Shown: in pieces, positions 25,666 to 34,264 of the stretch | How the letters are laid out: every line of letters starts with the position of its first letter | Numbering within the stretch: position 1 is the stretch's first letter | NCBI GenBank assembly: GCA_016714045.1 | Contig: JADJNY010000005.1 | Span: 248,001-312,000, forward strand | From: Planctomycetota bacterium | GTDB taxonomy: Bacteria > Planctomycetota > UBA1135 > GCA-002686595 | Reading direction: 5' to 3' | Length of the DNA: 64,000 nt | Made by a program: the position numbers and the translations under genes | The notes under the pieces: model-generated | What the model was told of the DNA's origin: nothing | The model's database searches: none | Seen by the model: the letters and a program-made list of their open reading frames with translations, nothing else

Positions 25666-27435
25666 TCAGGGCACGAACGTGATCGCGATCGCGTTCGTGC
25701 GGTTCGAGGTCGCTGCTCCACAGAACGGGGCCGCGTTGCGATAGAAGCCCTGCGCGAAGCGTCGACCTCCGGCCGCGGGAACCCCGAGCCGGAGCGAGAT
25801 CGAGGGGTCGCCGGGCTCGGGGTACGTGCTCGCGTTGCCGCCGACGGGCTTCGTCGCGATGCGCACGATCGTGCCGGTGACACAGCCCAAGCCGTCGTCG
25901 AGCGGGCTCGGCGCGCTCGATGCGTCTCCCGCGTAGAAGACACATCCGTTGCCCGTGAGGCCGGTCGCGTCGAGGCGGAGCGTGTCATTGGACACGCTCG
26001 TGTCCCCGCTGCCGACGAGTTCGGCGCCCGCGGCGAACACGGAGTTTGCGCAGCCTCGCCCCGGTGCGCCGTTCGAGCACGGGCAGACGTGGCTCGCGAT
26101 CCCGTCCGTTCCACAGAAGGCGACGAGCGTCATCGAACGGTCGTGCACGTACACGTCGAACACCCCGTTGCCGTCGAAGGGTGCGAGCTCCGCGGCGCTG
26201 GTCGTGAAGGCGATCTGGCGTGCATCGTCGGAGAGGGCGGGCGGGAGCGAATCGAACGCGGTCCCCGTCGCCTGCGGCAACCCGGCAGAGTCGACGTTCA
26301 CGCGGGTGGTCGTCCCGTTCACCACGTCGCGTAGGAAGACGTCGAGCTCGCCGTTCGTGTCGCCGGGCACCAGGTCCGGGGACACACTGGCGAACGCGAT
26401 GAACGCCCCGTCCGGTGTGATCGCCGGCGCGAACGACGCACCGGTCACGGAGCCGCCTCCCGGTGCCACGTTCACGAGCTGCGTGCTCCCCGTCGTCAGG
26501 TCGCGGACGAACACGTCCGCCGACACACCCTGGACGGGCGTCAGGTTCGTCGCCTGGCTGACGAACGCGACGAAGCGTCCGTCGGGCGTGATCGCCGGGC
26601 CGCGCGAGTCTCCGTTCGCCGCGGTGCCGCTCATGGAGCGGCTGACGAGGGTCGTCTGGCCGAGGACCATGTCGCGAACGTACACGTCCCAGAAGCCCGA
26701 GAACTGGGGAACGATCGCACCGAAGCTGACGAAGGCGACGAAGCGTCCGTCCGCCGAGATCGAAGGCGGCTGCGCTTCGCCGATCTGCCCGTCAGCCACC
26801 GCGCCGCGCGGAATGCCCGCGGCGTCGACGCTGACACACGTCGTCGTACCCGCCTGGAGGTCGCGCGCGAACGCGTCCTCGTGCGCGTTCGTGTCGTTCG
26901 GCGTCAGGTTCGAAGCCCAACTGACGAACACGACGGTGCGCCCGTCGCGCGAGATCGCGCCGTACGTCGCGAGTTGGTTGCCGGGAACGCCGTTCGAGTC
27001 GACGCTGACGAGGGTCGTCGTCTGCGCCACGCGGTCGCGCACGTAGATCTGGTTGATCCCGCTCACGGGGATGGGCGTGAGGTCGGTCGCGCGGCTCGTG
27101 AATACGACGTAGCGCCCGTCCGCCGAGATCGAGGGGCGGTAGGAGATGCCGTTGGGGTCGCCGCCAGAGAGGTCGACGCTGATGCGCTCCGTCGTCCGAG
27201 CGACACGGTCGCGAAGGTAGACATCGGTGGCCCCGTTTCCGTCACCCGGTACGAGACTCGAGTTCGTGACGAACGCGACGAAGCGTCCATCCGCGCTCAT
27301 CGAGGGCGCCGACGAGGGCTGGTTGCCCGGCGTCCCCGCGGAGTCGAGCGAGACGATCTCCGTCGATTGTGCGGCGGCCAACGGAAGGAGGGAGACGAAC
27401 GCCAGGGTCGAGTCGAGGATGCGGGACGTCGACAT
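25666..27435 (-). CDS. secreted TolB-like (PD40) beta-propeller protein with Cys-rich C-terminal module
   Basis: About 589 residues from the ATG at 27435 (a GTG three codons upstream is possible; GGTGG lies five bases before the ATG). The signal peptide ends LAAAQ. Six to seven PD40/WD40-like blades follow, each with SADGRFVAFV..., NDTNAHEDAFARDLQAGTT-type turns and VSVDSAG-like strands, covering residues about 25-430. This TolB-style propeller usually mediates protein contacts outside the cytoplasm. The last 145 residues are the shared module (FCGTDGIASHVCPCSNGAPG, GCANS, DGLGCVTGTIVRIATKPV, FYRNAAPFCG, then a final FVP). It is convergent with murA and lies downstream of the FG-GAP protein gene. 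Confidence 0.85.
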   Translation of the reverse strand: MSTSRILDSTLAFVSLLPLAAAQSTEIVSLDSAGTPGNQPSSAPSMSADGRFVAFVTNSSLVPGDGNGATDVYLRDRVARTTERISVDLSGGDPNGISYRPSISADGRYVVFTSRATDLTPIPVSGINQIYVRDRVAQTTTLVSVDSNGVPGNQLATYGAISRDGRTVVFVSWASNLTPNDTNAHEDAFARDLQAGTTTCVSVDAAGIPRGAVADGQIGEAQPPSISADGRFVAFVSFGAIVPQFSGFWDVYVRDMVLGQTTLVSRSMSGTAANGDSRGPAITPDGRFVAFVSQATNLTPVQGVSADVFVRDLTTGSTQLVNVAPGGGSVTGASFAPAITPDGAFIAFASVSPDLVPGDTNGELDVFLRDVVNGTTTRVNVDSAGLPQATGTAFDSLPPALSDDARQIAFTTSAAELAPFDGNGVFDVYVHDRSMTLVAFCGTDGIASHVCPCSNGAPGRGCANSVFAAGAELVGSGDTSVSNDTLRLDATGLTGNGCVFYAGDASSAPSPLDDGLGCVTGTIVRIATKPVGGNASTYPEPGDPSISLRLGVPAAGGRRFAQGFYRNAAPFCGAATSNRTNAIAITFVP

Positions 27436-27900
27436 GGGAACCACCTTCGGAGCAGGGATCGAAATGGACGGCGTTCGAAGCGGCGACGGAACTCGCGAGC
27501 GCGTCGCTCTGTGCGCCGGTGTGATGGTTAGCGCGGCCGTCGGGGTGGGTCACGCTGACTTGCGAGAACCCAGGACACCCTCGGCACGGAAGGAAAAGCC
27601 GCGACCGCCACACTCGTGGGGGGGGCTTGGCTCCTCGCGGCGCGGGGAGTTGGGAGCTGAGGAACTCGAGGGGCCAGCACGGAGCGGGGGCGCGCCGCGG
27701 CCGCCTGACCGAGCGGTGCCGATCCCCACCGAGTGGTGTAGCGTGCTACGACCGTTCCCTGGGGCCGCGGCCGCACTCCAGTGGACGATCCTCCCCTCTG
27801 CCGAGAATCGCCGGGCAGCCTGAGCGCCAGCGCGCTCCCCGCGGACCGCTGGCTGCGTGGTTCCAGGGTCGTCGAAACTAGCGTCAGGCGGGTGAGCTCA
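27436..27900. other. 465-base intergenic region, no gene seen
   Basis: Separates two tandem minus-strand genes for exported proteins. It contains an eight-G run at 27618-27625 and a weak hairpin (27822-27827 with 27832-27837, four-base loop) that could end the upstream transcript. No convincing reading frame, RNA gene or promoter motif was seen. Confidence 0.45.
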
Positions 27901-30900
27901 TCACGGCGTCCACACAAGTTGGAGGCCGTTGGAGAAGTTGAACGTGCTCGGCGTGCAGTAGTTCAGGTTGTTGCGGTAGTACGCCGTGTAGTAGCGCGTG
28001 CCTCCGAGCGCGGGAATCTGGCCGCGCACGGAGACGCGTTGCTGGCCGGGACCGGGCAGGAACGACGCGCCGCCCTGCGAGGGGCGGGTGCCGAGACGGA
28101 TGATGAAGCCCGACACGCAGGTGAGGCCGTCGCCGAACACGGTGCCAAGTCCGCCGTTTACGGAGAGTGTTCCCTGGAGGTAGAGCGACGTCGTCAGCGG
28201 CGTGGTGCCCGAGAGCCGCAGCACGATCGAATCGGCGCTGATGCGCGGTTGTCCGGTCGCGATGAGACGCGCTCCCGTGCCGGATGAGTTCAGGCAGCCG
28301 GCCTGTCCTCCCGCGGGGCTGTCGTTCCCGCACGGACAGGCCGTGCCGCTCCCATCGCCGAAACAGAACGGAGTGCCCGCGGGCGCTTCGCACTCGTCCG
28401 GGATCCCGTTCGTGTTCGCGTCCTGGCTGAAGGCCGTCGCGATGTCGCACTCGTCGGGGATCGCGTTCGCGTTGCAGTCGAGGCTCGTGAACGCGCCGAG
28501 GTCGCAGACGTCGGGCACCTGGTTCCCGTTGCAGTCGACCTGGCATTCGTCCGGAACGGAGTTGCCGTCGCAGTCGAGGCTCGTCCCTGCGGTGAGGTCG
28601 CAGGCGTCGGGGATCTGATTCGCGTTGCAGTCGACCTGGCACTCGTCGGGGACGAGGTTCGCGTCGCAATCGAGGCTCGTGCCCGCGGCGAGGTCGCATG
28701 AGTCGAGCACGCCGTTGGCGTTGCAGTCCACGGCGCTCCCGGCGGCGAGGTCGCACGCGTCCGGGATCCCGTTGCCGTTGCAGTCCGTCGTCGGTTCGCA
28801 GGCATCGGGCACGCCGTTCGGGGTGCAACTCGGCGGGTTCATGCCGTACTGATCCGACGCGCCGGCGAGGATCTCGCAGAAGTTGGGGACGCCGTTCGTG
28901 TCGCAGTCAGGCGACGCCTCGCACGCATCGGGGATGCCGTTCGGCACGCAGACGCTGGGGGAGAGGCCGTAGAGGTCGCTCGCGCCGGCCGCGATCTCGC
29001 AAAAGTCTGGGATGCCGTCCGCGTCGCAGTCGGGGGCGGCCTCGCACGCGTCGGGGACGCCGTTGGGGAGGCAGGTGTTCGGCGCAAGGCCGTAGCGGTC
29101 CGGCAACCCGGCGGCGAGGTCGCAGATGTCCGGGATCCCGTTCGCGTTGCAGTCGACCTCGGTGCCCGCCGCGATGTCGCAGGAGTCCGGGATCGAGTTG
29201 AAGTTGCAGTCCGCCGCGACGCCGGTCGCGAGGTCGCACTCGTCCGGCCGCCCATTCACGTTGCAGTCCGGCGACGTCCCCGCCGCGACGTCACACGAGT
29301 CGGGGACGAAGTTCTGGTTGCAGTCCGTGGAGACACCCGCGGCGATGTCGCAGCCATCGGGGGCTCCATTGGAATTGCAGTCCGGTGTGGCTCCCGTCGA
29401 GACATCGCAAGAATCCAACGTGCCATTGAAAGTGCAGTCGGGGGCACCGAGGGCCAGTTGGCAGTCATCGGGGAACTGGTTCCCATCGCAGTCCGCGGAG
29501 GTGCCTGAGGAAATGTCCTGATCGTCCGGAATGCCATTCGCGTTGCAATCCCAACCGAAGTAGCCCTGGCGGTGGATCCCGACACGTCCATCACCTCGAT
29601 CGAATACGACCAGGTCCAGCAGTGGATTACCGTCCATGTGAGCCGTGATCAGGTCCGTCGCCCAAGGACCCGCATAGTAGGAGTGAATGTCGCTGAACCC
29701 TGCCGCCCCATCACCTTGCAAGACCTGGATGAGCGCCCCACTTCCCCCACATGCGATCAGGTCCGAGTTCCCGTCCAGATCGAGATCCCGCAATCTGAGC
29801 CGAGAAATCCCGCCGAAGAGAGTAACCGGTGGAAGAGTCGTGAAGCCCCCAGAGGCCGTGCCCATCAGGCGGGCGACGTTGCCTGAGTTCGTGTTGGCGA
29901 CGTAGATGTCGGCTCGGCCATCGTTGTTCATGTCACCGACAGCCAAGCCCAACGGGAAGGCCCCGCCCGAACTCAGCGGCGGCTGGGACGAAAAGACCCC
30001 GAGCCCGTTGTTTGTGAATACGCTGATCGTGCCGCTGGACGAGGCATTGCAGCAGCAGACGTCAATCCAACCATCTTGATTGACGTCTGCTGCGACCACT
30101 TCGGCTGGCGCAGCACCCGTCGCAAGTGACGCGATCTGCGTGAATCCACCGAGCCCATTGCCTGCGAACACCCTGATCAGGTTCTGCGAGATGATGGTCA
30201 CTGCGAAGTCCAGGTTCCCATCTGAGTTGAAATCGGCAGCATCCATGAAGTTGGGCGTGCTGCCGACGTTGATGGAAGTGGGGCTTCCGAACCCGCCGGT
30301 CCCAGTGCCCGGAAAGAGCTGTACGGAGCTGCTCGAGGCGGAGGAGACGAGCAGGTCTACGGTGCCGTTGCCGTCGATCAGGCCAAACTCGACGGACTTA
30401 GGCTGAGGCAGGGTGTTGAGCGTAGTGGTCAAGACCGCATTGCCACTCCCGTCACCGAGCATGACGCTCACGGTGCTGGATGTTTGGTTCGAGCAGGCGA
30501 TGTCGACCTTGCCATCGCCATTGATGTCTGCAACTGTTCCGTACTTCTCACCGCTCCCGACGCCAATCGTGGAAGCCCTGCCGAAGGTCCCATCTCCGAC
30601 GCCGAAGTTGACTCCGACATAGCTCGTGCCCGAGTTCGCGATGGCCAAGTCAAGCCTCCCGTCCAGATTGAAGTCGGCACTGGCCACGGCTCGCGGTGCA
30701 GTCGATGCGGGATACACCGTAGGCGTGGAGAAGCCGGACGGAAGGAATCCGAGCAGCACCGAATAGGACCTCGCGCTTGGAGTGGCGACGACGACATCCA
30801 GGACGCCATCGGTGTTGAAGTCGCCCAACTCCAGGCACTCGGGGCTGGACCCGAGCGCAAAGTGAGTCGGACTTCCGAATCCACCCAGCCCGTTGCCTAG

Positions 30901-31692
30901 CAAGGTTGCAACACTGCTCGACCCGGCAACGGCTACGACTAGGTCCAGAGATCCACTGTTGTCGATGTCACGAAGTGCGACGCAACGTGGGTTGCTGCCG
31001 GTCGCGAACGAGGTCGATGGCGAGAAGGCGCCGAGGCCGTTGCCGAGCAGGATCGAGATACTCCCGACTCCAGAGCAAGCCACAGCCAGGTCCACGTGCG
31101 AGTCCCCGTTCACGTCTGCTGCCGCAGCGGATGTCGGGGCGGCACCTACGGGGTAGTTGACGGCGCTGGCGAAGTTCCCGGTGCCGAGGCCCGCCAGGAT
31201 GGATATGGACGAGGAGCCCTCGTTCGCGCAAGCCAGGTCCAGATGAGCGTCCGGGTTGAAATGGCCGGCAACGCACCACGAGGGTTGTGATCCGACATTG
31301 AGAGTGAACGTTCCGAGGAAGCCGCTGACACCGTCGCCGAGTTTGACGGTGATCGTCCCGGATCGGTTGACGACGGCGAGGTCCGCCTTCGTGTCACCGT
31401 TGAAGTCGGCTGCGCAGACGTGCACAGGCGAGCTTCCGAACGATGTGATCACAGGTGCCGAGAAGTTCCCGAGTGGCCCCCCGAGGTGCAGGCTGACGTT
31501 CGCCGCCCCTGCATTCACGCAAGCCAGGTCAGGGAAGGCATCACCATTGAAGTTCAGGCCGATCGGGAAGTGGGCTCCGCTGCCACTCAACACCATCTCT
31601 CCTGGGAAGCGAGGGTTGCCGGTCTGGGCGTGGAGATGCGGAGCTACCGCGGTGCACGCTGCGAGCAGGACGAGGAATGTGGCGCGAGTCAT
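27901..31692 (-). CDS. large secreted FG-GAP/VCBS-repeat protein with Asp-rich repeats and Cys-rich C-terminal module
   Basis: A 1,263-residue protein. The ATG at 31692 (GGAG nine bases upstream) opens a signal peptide ending HLHAQ. Residues about 30-700 are FG-GAP/VCBS-type beta-propeller units (ADFNGDTKADLAVVN, DVNGDSHVDLAVAC, DFNTDGVLDVVVA), which bind calcium in Asp-x-Asn-x-Asp loops. Residues about 705-1,105 are some 21 short units of the form DCNxNGIPDxCDxAAGT, resembling thrombospondin type-3/dockerin calcium loops. The final 155 residues are the shared module (FCFGDGSGTACPCGN, YLQGT, VFGDGLTCVSGFIIRLGT, RYYTAYYRNNLNYCTPST, LVWTP). A calcium-stabilised surface or adhesive role is inferred. 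Base composition of the FG-GAP part is clearly lower in G+C than its neighbours. Confidence 0.88.
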   Translation of the reverse strand: MTRATFLVLLAACTAVAPHLHAQTGNPRFPGEMVLSGSGAHFPIGLNFNGDAFPDLACVNAGAANVSLHLGGPLGNFSAPVITSFGSSPVHVCAADFNGDTKADLAVVNRSGTITVKLGDGVSGFLGTFTLNVGSQPSWCVAGHFNPDAHLDLACANEGSSSISILAGLGTGNFASAVNYPVGAAPTSAAAADVNGDSHVDLAVACSGVGSISILLGNGLGAFSPSTSFATGSNPRCVALRDIDNSGSLDLVVAVAGSSSVATLLGNGLGGFGSPTHFALGSSPECLELGDFNTDGVLDVVVATPSARSYSVLLGFLPSGFSTPTVYPASTAPRAVASADFNLDGRLDLAIANSGTSYVGVNFGVGDGTFGRASTIGVGSGEKYGTVADINGDGKVDIACSNQTSSTVSVMLGDGSGNAVLTTTLNTLPQPKSVEFGLIDGNGTVDLLVSSASSSSVQLFPGTGTGGFGSPTSINVGSTPNFMDAADFNSDGNLDFAVTIISQNLIRVFAGNGLGGFTQIASLATGAAPAEVVAADVNQDGWIDVCCCNASSSGTISVFTNNGLGVFSSQPPLSSGGAFPLGLAVGDMNNDGRADIYVANTNSGNVARLMGTASGGFTTLPPVTLFGGISRLRLRDLDLDGNSDLIACGGSGALIQVLQGDGAAGFSDIHSYYAGPWATDLITAHMDGNPLLDLVVFDRGDGRVGIHRQGYFGWDCNANGIPDDQDISSGTSADCDGNQFPDDCQLALGAPDCTFNGTLDSCDVSTGATPDCNSNGAPDGCDIAAGVSTDCNQNFVPDSCDVAAGTSPDCNVNGRPDECDLATGVAADCNFNSIPDSCDIAAGTEVDCNANGIPDICDLAAGLPDRYGLAPNTCLPNGVPDACEAAPDCDADGIPDFCEIAAGASDLYGLSPSVCVPNGIPDACEASPDCDTNGVPNFCEILAGASDQYGMNPPSCTPNGVPDACEPTTDCNGNGIPDACDLAAGSAVDCNANGVLDSCDLAAGTSLDCDANLVPDECQVDCNANQIPDACDLTAGTSLDCDGNSVPDECQVDCNGNQVPDVCDLGAFTSLDCNANAIPDECDIATAFSQDANTNGIPDECEAPAGTPFCFGDGSGTACPCGNDSPAGGQAGCLNSSGTGARLIATGQPRISADSIVLRLSGTTPLTTSLYLQGTLSVNGGLGTVFGDGLTCVSGFIIRLGTRPSQGGASFLPGPGQQRVSVRGQIPALGGTRYYTAYYRNNLNYCTPSTFNFSNGLQLVWTP

Positions 31693-31980
31693 GGGCTTGA
31701 ACTCCAAGCGAAGCGGCAGGCACTTCGGCACGAGATGCCGGACCACGCGTTGTCGGTCGGGGAGGGGATGCGGGGCCGGCTGAGATTCGAATTGTGCACG
31801 GATTGTGCTCGCTTCCAGCCCTCGAGGGTAGTCCTGGTCTCGGGGATAGGAACACCGGCAGACACCCCGCCCTTGTGCTCCTGGCGTTCCAGCGGTCTCA
31901 TGATCTCGCTCCCCGGTCCGGCGGCACCGGAGGAGCGTGGCAGCTCGCCCGCCGTGGTTCTCGTGAGAGAAGGAACGCTC

Positions 31981-32385
31981 ATGAACTCGATGCAGGAACT
32001 CTCCGCTCGTCTCCAGCAGGTCGAACGCTCGAACCGCCGCATGAAGCTCTTCGGCGGGCTCGGCCTGGCACTCTGTCTCGTCGGTTTCGCCGCGCCGAAG
32101 GTCTGCGACGTCGTCACGGGCGAGCGCCTCGTGCTCCACGACGAGAGCGGCCGCACGCGCGTCTCGATCGACGCCTACCGCACCTCGCAGCCCGCCGTGC
32201 AGTTCACCTCGTCGACGGGCAAGGTCGTCGGCACGCTCGCTGTGAACGACGACGGCATCGCGAGCCTCACGCTCTTCGACGCGAAGGGCGTCAAGCGCGG
32301 CACCTACCAGTGGGGCAAGGAGCCGGAGACGCCGACGCAGCCCGAGCCGCAGCGCAAGACGGACACGGTGTCGATGGCGCGCTGA
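31981..32385 (+). CDS. small single-pass membrane protein of unknown function
   Basis: A 134-residue protein with a good ribosome-binding site (GAGAAGGA) before ATG 31981. The N-terminal 30 residues form a short amphipathic or coiled-coil helix (ELSARLQQVERSNRRMKLFG). One membrane helix follows (GGLGLALCLVGFAAP), then an extracytoplasmic beta-like region (RLVLHDESGRTRVSIDAYRT, LAVNDDGIASLTLFDAKGVK) with regularly spaced glycines. A hydrophilic tail ends it. I do not recognise a named family, and no enzyme motif is present. It is divergent from the FG-GAP protein gene (288 bases apart) and ends at a strong bidirectional hairpin. Confidence 0.75.
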   Translation: MNSMQELSARLQQVERSNRRMKLFGGLGLALCLVGFAAPKVCDVVTGERLVLHDESGRTRVSIDAYRTSQPAVQFTSSTGKVVGTLAVNDDGIASLTLFDAKGVKRGTYQWGKEPETPTQPEPQRKTDTVSMAR

Positions 32386-32466
32386 CGCGCGCTTCGATGC
32401 CGGCCCGCTGAGGGTGGACGAGCGAGACGATCGTTGCGCGCGCTTCCACCCGACTCGGCAAGAAGA

Positions 32467-32501
32467 CACGGACCCGCCGGGCTTGGCCCAGCGGGTCCGT
32501 G
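32467..32501. terminator. bidirectional terminator hairpin
   Basis: An 11-base perfect inverted repeat (32467-32477 with 32491-32501) with an inner four-pair stem and a TTG triloop. It lies between the convergent ends of the small membrane protein (32385) and the TerC-family gene (32561). No U-tract. Confidence 0.75.
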
Positions 32502-32560
32502 CGCTTCGAGGAGGGAGGAGGAGTCGTTCCCGGCACGCCTCGAACGCGCCGGGCACGTCG

Positions 32561-33694
32561 TCACGGGGCGAGCCCGCCGTCCGGGCGCGGCTTGGGGCGC
32601 ACGATCGGCGCGAGCGCGGCGAGCGGTTCGCTCGGCGACTCCCCGCGCGCGTTCGTGCGTCGTGAGTCCGCTGTCGTCCGCGGCTCAGGTCCGACTTCGC
32701 CGTGGGTACCGCTCGATCCCGGCGGCGTCGGAGCACTCGGCAGCGTGCCCGCGGCTTCGTCGTCGCGCCTCGACCCGCGCGTCACCCACATCGACGCGCC
32801 GACCGAGATCCCGAGCAGGAGCGCGATCACGCCGAGCGACACGCCGACCGGCACCTTGTACACGTCGACGATCGCCATCTTCGTGCCGACGAAGATCAGG
32901 ACGCCGGCGAGGCCGACCTTCAGGTAGCGGAACTTGTCGACGACGCCCGCGAGCAGGAAGTAGAGCGAGCGCAGGCCCAGGATCGCGAAGATGTTCGACG
33001 TGAACACGAGGAACGGGTCGCTCGTGATCGCGTAGATCGCCGGGATCGAGTCGATCGCGAAGACGACGTCCGTGAACTCGACCGCGAGGAGCGCGAGGAA
33101 GAGCGGCGTCGCGAAGAGCTTGCCCTTCTCGCGCACGAAGAAGCTCTCGCAGGTCGTGTCCTGCTTGACGGGGACGAAGCGCATCACGAAGCGGATGATC
33201 GGGTTCTTGCCCGGATCGGACTGGCCCGAGCGCTGCAGGAGCAGCTTGACGCCCGTCACGATCAGGATCCCGCCGAACACGTAGATCGCCCAGTGGAACT
33301 GCTGCAGGAACGCCCCGCCCAGCAGGACGAAGATCGCGCGCAGGACGAGCGCTCCGAGGATGCCCCAGAACAGCACGCGGTGCTGGAACGCCTGGGGGAT
33401 CGCGAAGTACGAGAAGATGACGACGAAGACGAAGATGTTGTCGACGGAGAGCGCCTTCTCGATCAGATAGCCCGTCGTGAACTCGAGCGCCGCGCGTTCG
33501 CCGGCGAACCACCACAGGCCGGCGTTGAAGACGAGCGCCAGCGCGACCCAGACGCCGCTCCAGATCGCCGCCTCCTTCACGGTGACGGTGTGCGCCTTGC
33601 GATGGAACACGCCGAGGTCGAGCGCGAGCATCGCGAGGACGAAGAGGATGAAGCCGCCCCAGAGCAGCGGGCTGCCGATGGTGTCGAAGGTCAT
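32561..33694 (-). CDS. TerC-family integral membrane protein
   Basis: A 377-residue TerC-family protein with about nine membrane helices. The diagnostic acidic motifs are present: LALDLGVFHRKAHTVT in helix 1, EKALSVDNIFVFVVIFSY, and VEFTDVVFAIDSIPAIYAIT. These aspartates and glutamates line the metal path. Family members (TerC, Alx, MeeF/MeeY) export manganese, including for metalation of exoenzymes, or confer tellurite resistance. No other ter genes are near, so manganese handling is the better inference. A hydrophilic 75-residue Pro/Arg-rich tail follows the last helix and is longer than usual. It lies 103 bases downstream of the hibernation-factor gene, across a terminator hairpin. Confidence 0.92.
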   Translation of the reverse strand: MTFDTIGSPLLWGGFILFVLAMLALDLGVFHRKAHTVTVKEAAIWSGVWVALALVFNAGLWWFAGERAALEFTTGYLIEKALSVDNIFVFVVIFSYFAIPQAFQHRVLFWGILGALVLRAIFVLLGGAFLQQFHWAIYVFGGILIVTGVKLLLQRSGQSDPGKNPIIRFVMRFVPVKQDTTCESFFVREKGKLFATPLFLALLAVEFTDVVFAIDSIPAIYAITSDPFLVFTSNIFAILGLRSLYFLLAGVVDKFRYLKVGLAGVLIFVGTKMAIVDVYKVPVGVSLGVIALLLGISVGASMWVTRGSRRDDEAAGTLPSAPTPPGSSGTHGEVGPEPRTTADSRRTNARGESPSEPLAALAPIVRPKPRPDGGLAP

Positions 33695-33753
33695 GGTCGT
33701 GTCGTCGTGAACGGTAGAGAGGTGAGACGGAACGGGCGCGTCGAACGCGAGAC

Positions 33754-33783
33754 TCGGCGCCGCCCGCCCGGGCGCGGCGCCGA
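33754..33783 (-). terminator. terminator or attenuator hairpin between hpf-like gene and terC-like gene
   Basis: Perfect ten-base arms (33754-33763 and 33774-33783) around a ten-base GC loop. It starts 14 bases after the hpf-like stop codon and ends 60 bases before the TerC-family start. It may end the first transcript or dampen read-through. Confidence 0.55.
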
Positions 33784-33796
33784 ATCGTCGTCGGGA

Positions 33797-34149
33797 TCAG
33801 CTCGCGGGGAACGCGGCGCCGTCGTCGAAGCCGCGCTGTCGGCGGCGTTCGACCCGGCGCTTGACGATGCGCTCGACCGCGCGTGCGCTGCGCTGAGCGG
33901 CCGAATCGACCGCGGCGAGGACGTCGCTCGAGAGGTGCTCGACGAGGATTCGCCCGCGGCGGGCGAGCGCGATGTCGATGCGGCAGCGCTTGTCCGTGCC
34001 GCCGCGCGGCCGTTCTCGTCGGCGAGGAGCACACGAACGGTCCGGACGCGCGGGTGGAAGCGCGCCAGGGCGAACGCGAGCCGCCGGTGGACATGGACGA
34101 GGAGTTCCTGGGTGGGGACGAGGCCGCGGGTGCGTAGATGGATCTGCAT
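33797..34149 (-). CDS. short HPF/RaiA-family ribosome-hibernation factor, interrupted by a frameshift
   Basis: The ATG at 34149 follows a near-perfect AAGGAG. The N-terminal half (MQIHLRTRGLVPTQELLVHV, RRLAFALARFHPRVRTVRVL, LADENG) is in one frame. RGGTDKRCRIDIALARRGRI and the helix VEHLSSDVLAAVDSAAQRSA are in another. Inserting one G or C in GGCC at 34008-34012 gives DENGPRGGTDKRC, the family consensus, and a 117-residue protein with a whole number of codons. These proteins bind the 30S A/P-site region and silence ribosomes under stress. It is divergent from the NhaR-type regulator (115 bases apart). The product as printed would be truncated out of frame. Confidence 0.82.
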
Positions 34150-34264
34150 GTCGTTCTCCTTGCGGGACGGGTTGTCGTCCGCGGAGAAGACTACGCTGGA
34201 CAATCCACGCGACGAGTCGAAAGATACGCACGGACACTGCTAGAAAAACGAACGAAGGAATCGC
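34150..34264. promoter_or_regulatory. shared divergent promoter region, hpf-like / nhaR-like
   Basis: A 115-base gap between divergent start codons. The half next to the regulator is noticeably AT-rich for this genome (AGAAAAACGAACGAAGGAAT ends at the regulator start), including its ribosome-binding site. LysR-type regulators normally bind such divergent regions. I could not pick a T-N11-A operator with confidence. Confidence 0.4.

Noticed and set aside
31693..32736. Upstream extension of the FG-GAP protein frame to 32736
   Set aside because: The extension is Arg-rich shadow of the small membrane-protein gene. The ATG at 31692 has a ribosome-binding site and a signal peptide.
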